From assembly GCA_004194705.1 (NCBI GenBank), contig SADC01001302.1, positions 372,001 through 436,000 of the forward strand: a DNA stretch of 64,000 nucleotides, in the 5' to 3' direction. Shown piece after piece: positions 43,601 through 55,600 of this stretch. Under the pieces are notes generated by a model. The model searched no databases. It was not told where the DNA came from and worked only from the letters and a program-made list of their open reading frames with translations. Each line of letters begins with the position of its first letter. The stretch's first letter is position 1. Source of the DNA: Ditylenchus dipsaci (taxonomy: Eukaryota > Nematoda > Chromadorea > Rhabditida > Anguinidae). A program made the translations under genes and the position numbers.

Positions 43601-46600
43601 TCCTTTGAAAACAACCTCAGCTTTGATGCCTTTGCTGCAGAAATGGAGGCTTTGGAAGTGCACTCACCTCCTCCCCAAACTGAACCAGCTGAACCAAAAG
43701 CTATTAGTGAAGAAGCAAGTACACCTTCTCAGCCTGACCCTCCGCAGCTTATTTAAGGGTGATTTTTAATTGTTTTTAAAATAAATTATTTGATTGTTTT
43801 TGTAGGGCCTTAAATTCAACCAAGCAATAAGAGAATTATTTCTCCATCACTTCGCCAGCTTGTTTGCCTGCTATGAAAACTTCTTATTGGGTAATGGAGC
43901 TAGTTTACTGGAAGGAAACAGAGAGTCTATGGTCAATTTTGATAAAGCATCTTTCTGTCAGATCAACCAGACAGTTATCTGCCGTTTCTGGCTGCTTTTC
44001 TGGAAACTCAGGTAAATTTTATGAGATTTAAAGTGAATAAAGACGCTGCCAAGGCAAACTATATCTTAAGCTTAATGTTTAATGATTCTTTAGATGTTCA
44101 CCTCTTTCATTGACTCCAAAATACTTAGTCAGTGTGCACAACTCCAGAAGTTCAATGCAGAGAGCGATACAGCAATGAATACAACAACATTGCTTATTTT
44201 GACCGCAAAATCTCTTCTCTCTCCCTGGAAACATCCAACACTGGTGCGCCAAAAACTCCCGATCGACAGCCTTTGGATTTTCTCTCTTTCCCAGGCATTT
44301 CAGCACTAATTCAACCATCTGCTCCAGGCACTGAAGAGCCATTGACTTCTGACTACGAAGTTCCACAGCCACATTTGCTAACTGGAATCAAGAATGATTC
44401 AGAGAGGGTGATCTACAATGGAATATTTCCTGAATTAGATGCGAACTTGTTTGAACTGAAGGTAGAGGGTGGAAAAGGTAGTGGTGGGACGGGTGCTACT
44501 GGTGGAGCTAGTGTGTTGTGCAGTCCTTGGAAACACCAAAACCACAACAATACTAAGAAACAGAGAGTATTGAGTGTACTAGAGGTAAAATTTATATAGT
44601 TAACTAAGAACTTAGCACCAAGTTCCTCTCCGGATGAAAAATTAAAAACTTTATCACAAAAATTGTATTCTGTTTAGGATGCTGCAAATCGCCTGTCTGC
44701 TGCACCTAATAGTGATCTAAAAGGGGCCGAGACTCCTATGAAAGTGGCCCATCAAAACTGGAAGTTTGTAGAACAACTGTTACGTGAAACAAAAAGTATT
44801 TAAAGTTTTTTTTTAAATCATTCATTTTTGTTTTAGCTAAAACCAAGAGAATGCTAGTAGCAAAAATGGGCAAAGAAGCAGTTCACCTTGGACACGGAGA
44901 CTTGGGCATATCTGGAGTAGAGGAGAACACACTAGTAGCTGGTTTTTGCGACCTTCTGGAGAGAGTGTGGGCTCATGGGCTTAAAAAGAAACAGGTGAGT
45001 CAGTTACAAATCCTTTCGAGACTCAATAGGATTTAACGTTTGATTTAACGTTTATTTAAAAAATTTAATAATATAGCCCTCCTTCCATTCTTTCCAAGTA
45101 GTCCCCATAATTTCCCAAATAAGCCTCGTACTTGAAGAACCCTGTCTCTTCCTAATCAATGGTCCCGCGCCAATTCGAAAATTTTTCCCTAATCATTGAA
45201 GTTTTGTACGGGTTTTTTAGCTTGGTTTCTAACACAACTAAACCTAAAATTAAATTCTAGGCCTTGTTTTGTTAGAAAGCAAGTTGAAAAATCCGAAGAG
45301 AAGTTCAATGATCAGTGAAATTTTTTGAATTGGCGCGGGACCATTGAGCAGGAAGAGACAGAGTCTAGGGTCCTTTAACCAATCTCAGGCACTTAAGTAT
45401 TTAAATTTCAGCCAGCAAAAGAGCTACAAAAAAGTAACTTTCCCGATAGCGATTTTTAAAAAATAGGCCAAAAAAATGTCAAGATTTTCGAAAGGTGGTC
45501 GGATTATTAGAGCTAATACCAAAGCTGAGCTCAGAATTTTGCTGGTTTTCACCCAAAAGTGGCGATTTATATGTGTGTAAAAATCCTTGTGACATTTAAT
45601 TTAGCTGTAAATTGTTGAAATAGTATATTTTGGATTTTGGTTAAGAAAAATAATTCAAAAAACTTTTAAAAATTAGTGTAAAAAGTATCAGACCTCAGGG
45701 TGGACAAAATTTCTGAGGGTCGACTGTGCAACAATTATGATTTACAATTAGATTTTTTAGGGAAAATCTGCCCTCTGGGCCAATATTTTTGCTCACCATG
45801 ATCGGGAAAAATTTGATAGTATGAAGCAGGTGATAGGTACTCCAACTTGTCTCCAGGTTGGTTTTTATCCACCATAAAAATACCTTTTTGTAAATATCGT
45901 TCAAAAAAATAAAAAAATCCAGTTCAAAGAAAACCGTTTTTACATTTCTTAAACTTCTTTCCCTTTCTCTTTGTTTAGCCCTAATGTGGATAGTGTTTCG
46001 AAAGAGGATAGAGTGTAAGTGCGTATCACCTAAAAATAGATGCGCATCATTTTTTTTACTTTTTGCGTGTTTGTACAGTGGTTGTTCAATTTTGTGATTT
46101 TTTATGCTTTTTGGTTTTAGTTTGCGATTAAGCACTTGTGGTTGTAAAAGCTTGATAGTTCAAATATTTAAAAAACAATCCTAGATATTACCGAACTGAC
46201 GAACCCCGATGGGAGGAGTAAAAAAATTACAGAAAAAGGCCCAACAAAAAAATCTCCGCTATTTTCCGCTTTTCATAACCTAGGCTGCCGAAACAAATTT
46301 AATTGGTCATGTATGCTACAATTTTACTCATTTCTCTAGAGCTCGATTCTGATTCTTTCCAAATCAACCAGCTCCAAATCGCTCAATCACAAGATGCGTT
46401 ATTGTTCAGCCAAATTATACTGCCGAAGAAATTATTGCCAGGCCACTAGAACCAGTAGAAGTCCCGAGACCTATGACACCGAGAACTCAAGAACTCTTTC
46501 GGACCTACTAGATTCTATCAAAGGTTTAGTCAAAAGCTTTGAAGAACCTATAAGCAACCAACAGGGCGATGTCAAATTTATTGATGAAGACGAAAGTGAA

Positions 46601-49600
46601 GCAAAGCAAAATCAACCTACTATAAATACTACCAATACAGCAATAGCCACTTCCGATGCCATCAACAACAATAGCAATTGGCAAAACTCATTGCTCAAGG
46701 CTGCCAATTTCATTTGTGACAAAGTTAGCGACAAAATCAATATCACAGCGAGTGTTGTGGCCCTGTCCCTGAACTTGCTAGAAGATCTTCCTGGATTAAG
46801 GATAAGGGAGAAAAGCAAGAAGCCAAAGAACTTGAGACCAGGAGCAGAGATGACTCTAGAGCCCGTTTCTACCACCATGAAACCAAATATGAGAGAAGGA
46901 GGGAAAAGGACGTAAATGGCAACAGAGACCAGAGTAGAAGTGCCAGATCCAGGGACGGCAGATCAAACAACAATGCTGGAAGCAGATCACAAAATCACGT
47001 AAGACCACCTAAACCTACTACTGCTTCGGCAAGGAGCACTCAGTTGCCTATGACAGGAATGAAGAAGTCGAGCTCAATGGCGGGTAAATTTTTGCTTTTA
47101 CGGGTTGGGTTTGGTATGTCCGTTTTCTCCTTCTAATTTCTCATTATTATGGATTGGGATATATAACACCGTTAAAATGTTTTTTTAACACTTGTACATA
47201 ACAATGGCGTAAAAATAAGATAACATTCATTGTGAAATAGCACTAGCAGTATGAGAATTAAAGGGCATTAAAGGACAAATGGTAGAGACAGTGGAAAGCC
47301 TGCTCAGTCTTGGGTACAGTTTTGGGGCACTCCCATACCGGAAATGCGTCTTGCAGAATTCTTTGAAGATTTGCTAGACCATACTCTAACCAAAAAACTT
47401 CATACGGGGTTCATACCTAACGTGTTCATGTTTGAGTTCGGATTTTCGGTTACGTGAACGCCTTTGATCCGAACTCGAACTTAAACTCGAAAGTGTCACG
47501 TACTTCGAGTTCAAGTGTGAGGTCAAATTTAAAGATGTTCATGTGTATAAATTAGACCTTTTATTCAATAAAACCCCGAAAAGCAGCTCTGATTGGTCTT
47601 TGGCCACTCTGGGGTGAGATACTGAGGGGTCCAAGTTATATACAAGAATACCTTCAAGTCCGATCTCGAACTCGAAGTACGTGAACACCTTCGAGTTCAA
47701 GTTCGAGTTCGGATCTTTGGCTACGTGAACACCTTGGTCTGAACTCGAACTTGAAGTACGTGAATGAGCCATAAAGGTTTTTTGACTAGCTTAGGATGAC
47801 TGCGTTTCTGACTCAAAATACTCCGTCTCGAACTAATATCTTGTATTATTTATTTTTACTGATAGTAAAAAGTTGTGCTTTATTTTTAATCTTACAGTTC
47901 TGATTTGCCGTGACTGTGTGTGCTCACCATTTTAATTTTGTCTTTTTGATCAATGTTTAGCACTGTATTATTTAATGAACAAGCTAAATACACTAACACA
48001 TGCTTGACTTAACACTGCTTACGCTTAAGTAATTAATTTTATCAGGCTTTCCTGAATGCTAACAGGATTATCAAGCTTCTGCAAATTTATTTGTTTATCC
48101 ACATCTAAAACATTCTAAAATTGCAGATTTCGCCCCACATTGGTCTTCCAATGCCCTGTCTAGTCTTGACGGGTCACACGGAAAAATAAAGCAGATGCTT
48201 CCCAAAAACACTCCCTCCTCTCTCCTGCTAAACATGCCAGAGATGGTAGTTTGAGTGCCAGATCAGCTGTCTCAGAGACTCAACAACACCAAAAACACTC
48301 AAAGAGCAGTGGAAGACGTTCTTTGTCCAGACCCAGAAGTCCAGCTAATAACCAAAGAGGTCGAAGAGCTAGTGGTACTGGAGTCGACTTAGAGCGAAAT
48401 TTCGCTCCATTGCCAACAAAAATGGCTTATGATTTAAAGTGAGTTTTAGAAAAAGTTTATCAACTACAATAATTCTATACAGGAATGTGATGAGGATGAC
48501 AGAAATCAAGACAGACATTGGATTTGCTCGAGCTTTTGTAAGACTGGCTTTAGAGAGAAAACTACTGCATAAACACCTGAAATCAGTACTTTCCAATACC
48601 CATTTATTGCAGTGAGTTTTTTTTTTCAAAATATCGTGGAAGAGGCTTGCAAAATTTGTCCACGAAAATTGCAAAATTCTATTTGACAAGCTAAAAAAAT
48701 AAAATTTTAGTTTTTGCATTTATTTTAGGAAAATTTGCTTTTATTTTTTGCTCAAAAGCCAATTTTTTAACTTCATTTTTTATTTTTTAGGCGAAGAGAT
48801 GTGGGTGGGCTCTTATGATGGAGGTTCCCTGACTGTGACCTGGGGGACTTTTTTGAATTTTTGGAGTTTTCTTGATAGAAAACTTGTTGAAGTTCATTAT
48901 GACGGTGGCTTCTCAACATAGAAGGCCTTTAAAAAAAGAAAAATGACTCATGACCTATAGGTTAGTTATCAAAAACCACGATACGGGTATTAAAGAGTTT
49001 TTAGAACTCTGCCAAAATTACTTTTGGGTGCCAAATTATTTAGCTTTTTTATTAAAGTTCTCTTATGTCACAGCTATGGACGTACCCAGGGTAGGTCTAA
49101 CCGGGCCTTAGCCTCACCCCGTGATTCTTTTCTAGAAAATGTTGCAGATTAAAATAGTGTTAAAGTAGAAAACGGCAAAATGACCTCCAGAAGGGCTTTA
49201 GCCCCCGCCCTAGAAAAAAAATCTGGCTGCACCTCTGGTCGTGTCATAGCTCATGTCATAGCTACTGTCTTTTTATTGTAAAACAGATAGAAATTTTGCG
49301 CGAAAGAGTTAGGCTTACATGAATAGTGACCGTGCTGTTAACACAAAAGCATGATGTTGCAGAAAAATGTACAAGCGGTATGCATTCCTGCGCTGTGAAG
49401 ATGAGCGAGAACAATTCCTCTACCATGTGCTTTCCTTGAATGCTGTCGATTTTTCATGTTTCACTCACACCTTTATCTCAACAAGCAAGTTTTTTTGAAT
49501 AATAAATATTTTAACTAATAAGCGTTTGTAGAAATGCACTATGAAGTGTTGCTAGTAGCAGGAATAGACAGTTCTGTTCTGCCTCTATTTGGATCATGCT

Positions 49601-51837
49601 AACTGGCTCACTCGGATCCACCTCAAACATTCACCTTCCTCCAAATAGCTTGCAGTTCACATTTGATGTAAGATATTTGCAGATTTTCAACTTATATCTA
49701 GACTTTTTTACTAGTACAAAAACTTGGGAATCCTGTCCACTCTACGGATAGGCCAATCCACAGAAAGCGGAAAAAGCGCTCATCCATCTAAGTGGTTTTT
49801 GGAATACGTAAGTTGAACATTTTTTTCAAAAATTTATTTTTCTCTTGTAAAAAACCCGATTTCAGGTGCTTGTGCGCAACAACATAACCGCCCAAACCTT
49901 CTGCTTCAATTGTGGAAGATGGTTTGGACGAGGGGTGGATGATGGAGCTCTTGAGAGGTTACTGGTTGCCGAACATTACTCCTCCACCGGCAACCGAGAA
50001 GGCACAGTTGACTCAGAGTTGATGGATATGGAGAGCTCTTTCTACTCTTCATCTTCAGCAGCTAATACAGGTGGTGGAGGCTTTGGCTTCAACAATTTCA
50101 TTAGTAGACCTGAAAGTCCAGTCTCTGGTGTTTTGCCGAACGGTTCGACAGCTCAGAAGAATAGCTTTTACTACAATACAGGCAGTTTGGCTAGAAGAAG
50201 GAGGTCACCAAGTGTGGGCAGAAGCTCGCTAACTGAGAGTTATGGTAGTGGAAGGCAATCAGGTGGGGTTTAAAAAGTTAATTGAGAAACAGAGAAATGC
50301 AGTCGACTCTCATTTATACGAGACCCCAAAAGTTCTTTATCGCCTAGGCCCTAAATTTTTTATATTGATTTTTGCAATATTTTAGCGTTTGTCTTTGATC
50401 GGTATAGTTCGAACTGCTGCAAAGATTTTGATTTTTCCGATCGTTTTTCCCAAATCTTTTCATATTGCCACGACCGATAACTCACTTAAGAAATATTAGT
50501 AACATTTAAAAATTGGGTTTCAAAAAATGTAGCACCCTAGACGGGAACGAACTTTTGGGATGTCGTATGAATGAGTGCCGACCGTAAAACGTAAAATTTG
50601 ACATAAAAAGGCTCGGAATTTAAAGTTTTAAAATAAAAGCCATCTTTACAAAATATAAAATATTTGGTCAAATAGTAAAAAATTTAAGTGAAAAATTCAA
50701 GTGCCGCTTTATCCAGGGCTTTTTAAGTTTTGAGTAACAAATTAAAGATTTTGACGTAAAATCTGAAAATTTTAAAAATTTTGAGTCTCAAAAAAGGACA
50801 AATATTTAAATAAAGGACGTTTCCGAGCCCTGCCTAGGAGTTAAATTAAGAGTAACAGAAATACATTCGACTTTCTGGCGTTATATGGTGGATCAACTTC
50901 CACAATTGGGGGGGCATATATCATTCATAACATTTGCGATATACTGTTTTCAAATAAATCGAGAAAGATTCAAATAACGAAAAAACGTTGAAAATCGGAC
51001 AGCTATCGTGCATTATTTCAAAAAAAATCTCACATCAGGAGAATGTGATTGGCTGCACTTACTGTCAAAATATTTTCAGCAAAAAAAACTGGCTCTAAAT
51101 TTTATTTATAAGATTTATCTTTTTAGTATCAATTGTCGAGTATTTTCAGCCCCTCGAATCACTGAATTGCAACATAAACTAGGCGTGTGTGTGAATGCTT
51201 TAGTCAAACACTTCTTCACTGAACACAAAGACTTTCGGAGTGGTGCTCGTCTGACGCCCCTACTTTGCGGGAAAACGCCTGGTGTCTTGTCTGGAACAAG
51301 TCTTTGAAATGGGTCGACAGGACACTCTATTCTCCAATAGGTTTTTGGTCAGCCCTATCCTTGGGATTATATTGGTTAGTTTACACAACGATTTTGTTAC
51401 TACTAAATAATCTAAAATTTGCAGAGAAAGTGTTCCACTGGTTTGCCAATTTCTTCCGCAATGGAGAGTCTCAGAAGCTGACTAGAGAGCAGAGAACTTT
51501 CATAATCTATGCTTACAATTTGGTGGTCAAAATAAGTTCTAACACAGCGGTGGGCAAGGAAGGCAAATTCCATATATTTGTGCTTTTGACATTGAGGCAA
51601 GTCTTTTTTAGAGATATCAAAATGGCTAAGTGTGAATATTTGTATACTTTAGAGACCACATTTTGTCAGGCTTGCTACCATTAATGGCCTGGACACCAAT
51701 TACCAAACAAACCTACGATGAGAGTGCCTTTTTGAACCAGCCACACCATTTGTCCTACCTGTCTAAATTGCTGAATTCTCTAAATGAGTTCAACTTTACA
51801 TTAGAAAAGTCACTAACTTACGGCATTGAGTTGTAAA
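40674..51837 (+). CDS. DENND5: DENND5-like Rab GEF (DENN, RUN, PLAT, RUN)
   Basis: Rab6-interacting exchange factor linking DENN-type GEF activity to endosome/Golgi traffic. Start ATG 40674 ([16 protein letters not shown]). Exons include 40674-40793 ([16 protein letters not shown]), 40851-41048, 41094-41222 ([16 protein letters not shown]), 41574-42046 ([20 protein letters not shown]), 42587-42785, 42839-43014 ([20 protein letters not shown]), 43067-43179 and further DENN exons to about 44585. RUN1 spans 44676-48613 ([53 protein letters not shown]), split by a long low-complexity linker. PLAT is at 49360-49960 ([28 protein letters not shown]). RUN2 is at 51150-51837 ([32 protein letters not shown]; ends SLTYGIEL). 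Domain order equals DENND5A/B. One-base shifts occur near 41815, 43570, 43953, 44130 and 51270. An AATAAA lies near 52500. Confidence 0.88.
42114..42521. mobile_element. 408-bp TA-flanked CAGTCGA MITE
   Basis: Ends CAGTCGAGTCTCGTTAGACT and a diverged complement ending GCCTCGACTG; the centre carries AAGTTCGTTCCCACCTCGGG, the family's subterminal mark. Lies in a DENND5 intron. Confidence 0.7.
45135..45374. mobile_element. piggyBac-type MITE, diverged left end
   Basis: Arms share CTGTCTCTTCCT, CAATGGTCCCGCGCCAATTC and TTTTTTAGCTTGGTTTCTAA with their complements. The right end GGTCCT is followed by TTAA at 45375-45378; the left TTAA is lost. Lies in a DENND5 intron. Confidence 0.6.
46330..47085 (+). 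CDS. DENND5: Probable DENND5 linker exon between RUN1 halves
   Basis: Coding-like sequence with acidic, Ser/Asn/Gln-rich content: [20 protein letters not shown], then a stretch rich in Asn and Thr, and in a shifted frame [20 protein letters not shown]. Starts after a CTCTAG acceptor and ends at GGGTAAA. It sits between the two halves of RUN1, where DENND5 proteins have a variable linker. I recognise no domain in it, and two frame changes make the exact protein uncertain. Confidence 0.4.
47405..47772. mobile_element. Foldback with iterated TTCGAGTTCAAG words
   Basis: Both sides are dense in GTACGTGAACACCTTCGAG and TCGAGTTCAAGTTCGAGTTC and their complements. Outer ends GGGGTTCAT and GTGAATGAGCC are roughly inverted. 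No target duplication found. Lies in a DENND5 intron. Confidence 0.45.
50300..50584. mobile_element. TA-flanked CAGTCGAC MITE, aged
   Basis: Starts CAGTCGACTCTCATTTATAC. Its right end is the diverged complement GAGTGCCGACCG. Contains CCCCAAAAGTTC and its complement GGGAACGAACTTTTGGG. Lies in the DENND5 intron before the second RUN exon. Confidence 0.65.
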
Positions 51838-52616
51838 ATGCTTCTAACAAATTACTATTTAAGAGTCAGTCTTTTAGTGTCATTTTGTCCATAAATTTTT
51901 CTCGAATTGTGAAAAACAAGGGTTTTAGAGCCGAACTTAGACAGCATACCAAACATCTTCTGTACACTTACTAAGAAGAAAAATTTCTGGTTGAGGTTAT
52001 AGACTTTTACACAAGTATAACATTTTTTTTCAAATTCATACTGCAGATAAGCAAATTTTGCAGTAGTGACAGTCGATATATCGCATCTATTCAATTCTCT
52101 AAAATATCGATACTGCATCATTCTTGCCCAAAAAGGTTTAGAAAATTTTTGAGAGTCAAATTTAACAGTTTATATAAAAGCGCTAAAAAGTTTATTATTT
52201 TCGTGTATATTTTTCGTCAAAACACATTTTAGCTTTGGTATCTGTAGATGTTCTAAATTAGAATTTCTCAGCCTTTATTTTTCTAGTTTTATTATTATAA
52301 CTGCTTTTTACTATTCGTCCGGTAACGAGTTTCTGCTGTCTTTATTGATTTTTTGCGTTTTTAGTTGTATCTCTTTTTTTTAAGTATATTTATACTTTCA
52401 AAATTTTGTTCAAACAAACTCATTAACACTAAGCTCATTATTTTTTTGCAAATTTTAATTGCTTTTCTACTCAATTCTATTTTACTTAAAACTGTAGCAA
52501 TAAATGAAGATTAACTTTTATTTTCAGTGTAAAGTTTGTGGATTTTTACCACTATTTTCAAAAATAAAATGTAAATTTAGCTAATTTTTTTGTTAATTTG
52601 CTAGTGGCCTAGACGC

Positions 52617-55600
52617 ATGAGGGATAGCTTACTGGAGGCTGGGGGCAGCACACTAGCAGTCTGTCCAGTAGACATGGAACGCCTCTAGTCAAAGCTTTGT
52701 CAGCTGTTTTCTACGGGCTCAGCTCTATACTAATCGTTTTTGTCAACAAAATCTTGCTCACCAACCTCAGGTAAATTACATTTTAGTCAAGAAGTTTCTG
52801 GCTGACAAGAAGAGAAAAAAAGACTACTTGAATTTTTGCCATTTTTGCATTATTTCAAGATAATTGCAATTTAAGACTTTACTTTTCAAGTACTGAGTCT
52901 GATCAAAAGAGCCGCTATTGAAATACAGTCGACTCTCTCCATAGTGATCACCCAAAAAGTTCGTTCCCACCTAGGGTCTGACACATTTTCAACTCAAATT
53001 TTGAATGCTTTTGCCAGTTGTCTTCGGCTAATCTAGTCTAAAATATCTCAAGAATTTTTATTTTGGCGGTCATTTATGTAAATGACAACAGTATTGTCAA
53101 AAAGACTCGCGGTTCTCTCCATAGTGATCACCTAATTTTCAAAAAAGGTGATCACTAAGGAGAGAGCCCCGGGTCTTTTCGGCAAACTATTGCGCTTTAC
53201 ATACAGTCGAACCTCCCGATAGTGTACACCCAAAAGTTCGTTCCCGCCTAGGGTCCGACACTTTTTTTAGCCCCATTTTTTCAAATTTTTTCCATTTCTG
53301 TTTTGACAGTCTGGTCGCAAATATCGCAAGGATTCCGATTTTGCCGATCGTTTTTCATTTGTCTATATACTTTTTCTCTAAAAAAGCAAAACCTCCCAAT
53401 AGTGTACACCTTATTTTCAAAGTGGTGTACACTATTGGGAGGTTTTGCTTTTTTAGAGAAAAGTATATAGACAAATGAAAAACGATCGGCAAAATCGGAA
53501 TCCTTGCGATATTTGCGACCAGACTGTCAAAACAGAAATGGAAAAAATTTGAAAAAATGGGGCTAAAAAAAGTGTCGGACCCTAGGCGGGAACGAACTTT
53601 TGGGGTGTACACTATCGGGAGGTTCGACTGTAAATGACCGAAAAATAGGAATTCTTGCGATATTTTGGACCAGACTAGCCTAAGACAACTGGCAAAAGCC
53701 TTCAAAATTTGAGTTAAAAAAAGTGTCGGACCCTAGGTCGGAACGAAGTTTTGGGTGATCACTTTAGAGAGAGTCGACTGTATGAATTTTAAAAAGAATG
53801 TATTTTCAGACAAATCTAAAAGTTTATGAATTTTTACGAAATTATAGTGAAAAAGTTTAAACTAGTGCTAAAAACCTAACCATTTAATGTAAAATTAAAA
53901 ATAGTTAGAGGAATCTTTGATATTTTACTATGTATGCCAGAAATTGTGAAAGTTTGAGAGGTCGCCTTTTTAACATGGGACTGCTGTGTTAATCAAAATG
54001 CTTTAGCAGGCTGCACCCCGAAATTTAAGCAGCGATTTGCTAAGTGTTCAATTTGCTAAGCGGTTGTTTTGCTAAGAAAAAAAAATTAAGCGCGATTTTG
54101 CTAAGAATTCACAATTTAAGCGCCAATTTGCTAAATGGTCGTTTTGCTAAGAATTTTTTGCTAAGTAGTTCTTTTGATAAAGATCTTGTTTGTTAAGCTT
54201 CATCTTCTTCAGTTCGGTTTAATTTCGGGGTAAAGACCTAAAAGACCAAACGATTCAATCCAAACTGAAAAAAAATTGTGTTCTAAAAACGGTTTAATTT
54301 GTATCGGGGTCCTCTACTCTGGACTGATTGCACCCAGAGGTATTTGAACCAGTAACCTTGGTGATGACTCATTCAAATCCTAGTTCAAATGAATTAAAAC
54401 CTAAAGTCAAATGGATTAAATCCTTAGGTTAAATCACCTTGCTTCAGCAAAGCCATATGTCAAATTTTGGTCAATTTTTTTTGCAAAAAAATTTAGCATT
54501 ATCCAAAAAGTATCTTTTAATCATGTATAAGCTGCCAAACCGTTTAAAAGCATGTTTAGAGCAATTTTACGACATATAGTGATTCTTCACAAATGTTATG
54601 TGGTACATTTAAAAGGTTTAGTCTAAAAATTATACTGCATATTTTACGTTTTTAGCGCATATTTAAGCATTTTTAGCGCATATTTATGCGCATATTTCGC
54701 ATTTTTTAGTGCATAGAATTTGGGGCCCTGGTGATGAGCATATGGACCTCTACACCACGTAAACACTCAAAATTATGATAAAAAAGGTATGCACCCAGGT
54801 GGATTCGAACCAGCATACGCGGCGGTGGCTATCCAAGTGGTCGTCCACTTGGATCAAATTTTTTTTACGTTTTCGGGTTCCAAAACAATTTTTCTACACT
54901 AATTCAAGCATACTGAAGATGGTTTGACAGTGGTAAAATCACGTTTTATCGATAAATTTCTGAGTTATTGTGAACTCTTGATTTATCAAAATCAAGAATT
55001 CACGATATCTGAAAAATTTCTCGGTAAAACGTGATTTTAACACTGTCAAACTATCTTCAGCATGCTCGAATTAGTTCAGAAAAATTATCTTGGAATCCAA
55101 AAATGTCAAAAAAATTTTTGATCCAAGTGGACGACCGAGGTTGCTGGTTCGAATCCACCTGGGTGCACACTTTATTTTTTACCGTAATTTCAGATATAAA
55201 AAGACTAACGTTTGACCTTTTAGGTCATTTGGGTGAATATACCCTCACTCTTGAGCTACCTGATATCAACCTGTCTGGGTGGTACCCAACCCTAGATTTG
55301 GGATTGGGTAGGTAAAATCGCACTTTTGGTCTCAACAAGTCTAATTCTTCACAATTTTTTTTGGTTGGAAAATAGATTTTTTTATTTAAATGTACTTTTT
55401 TAATAGGGCATCCAGGGGGACCTCCACCTGGCCAGATGATACCTACACCAGGTATTGAAGTTGGGGTGTATAAAATCGCAACTTTGGCTTAACAAACCCA
55501 ATTCCCTACACAATTTTAAGTTAGAAAAAATGGCTTATTTTTTATTTTTAAGAAATTTTAATTTTTCAGGTTCGGGTTTGGTTTGAGTATTCAGGGTGGT

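Noticed and set aside
55140..55170. tRNA gene suggested by GGTTCGAATCC
   Set aside because: The T-arm-like core lies in a palindrome and no cloverleaf can be drawn; at most a pol III-derived relic.
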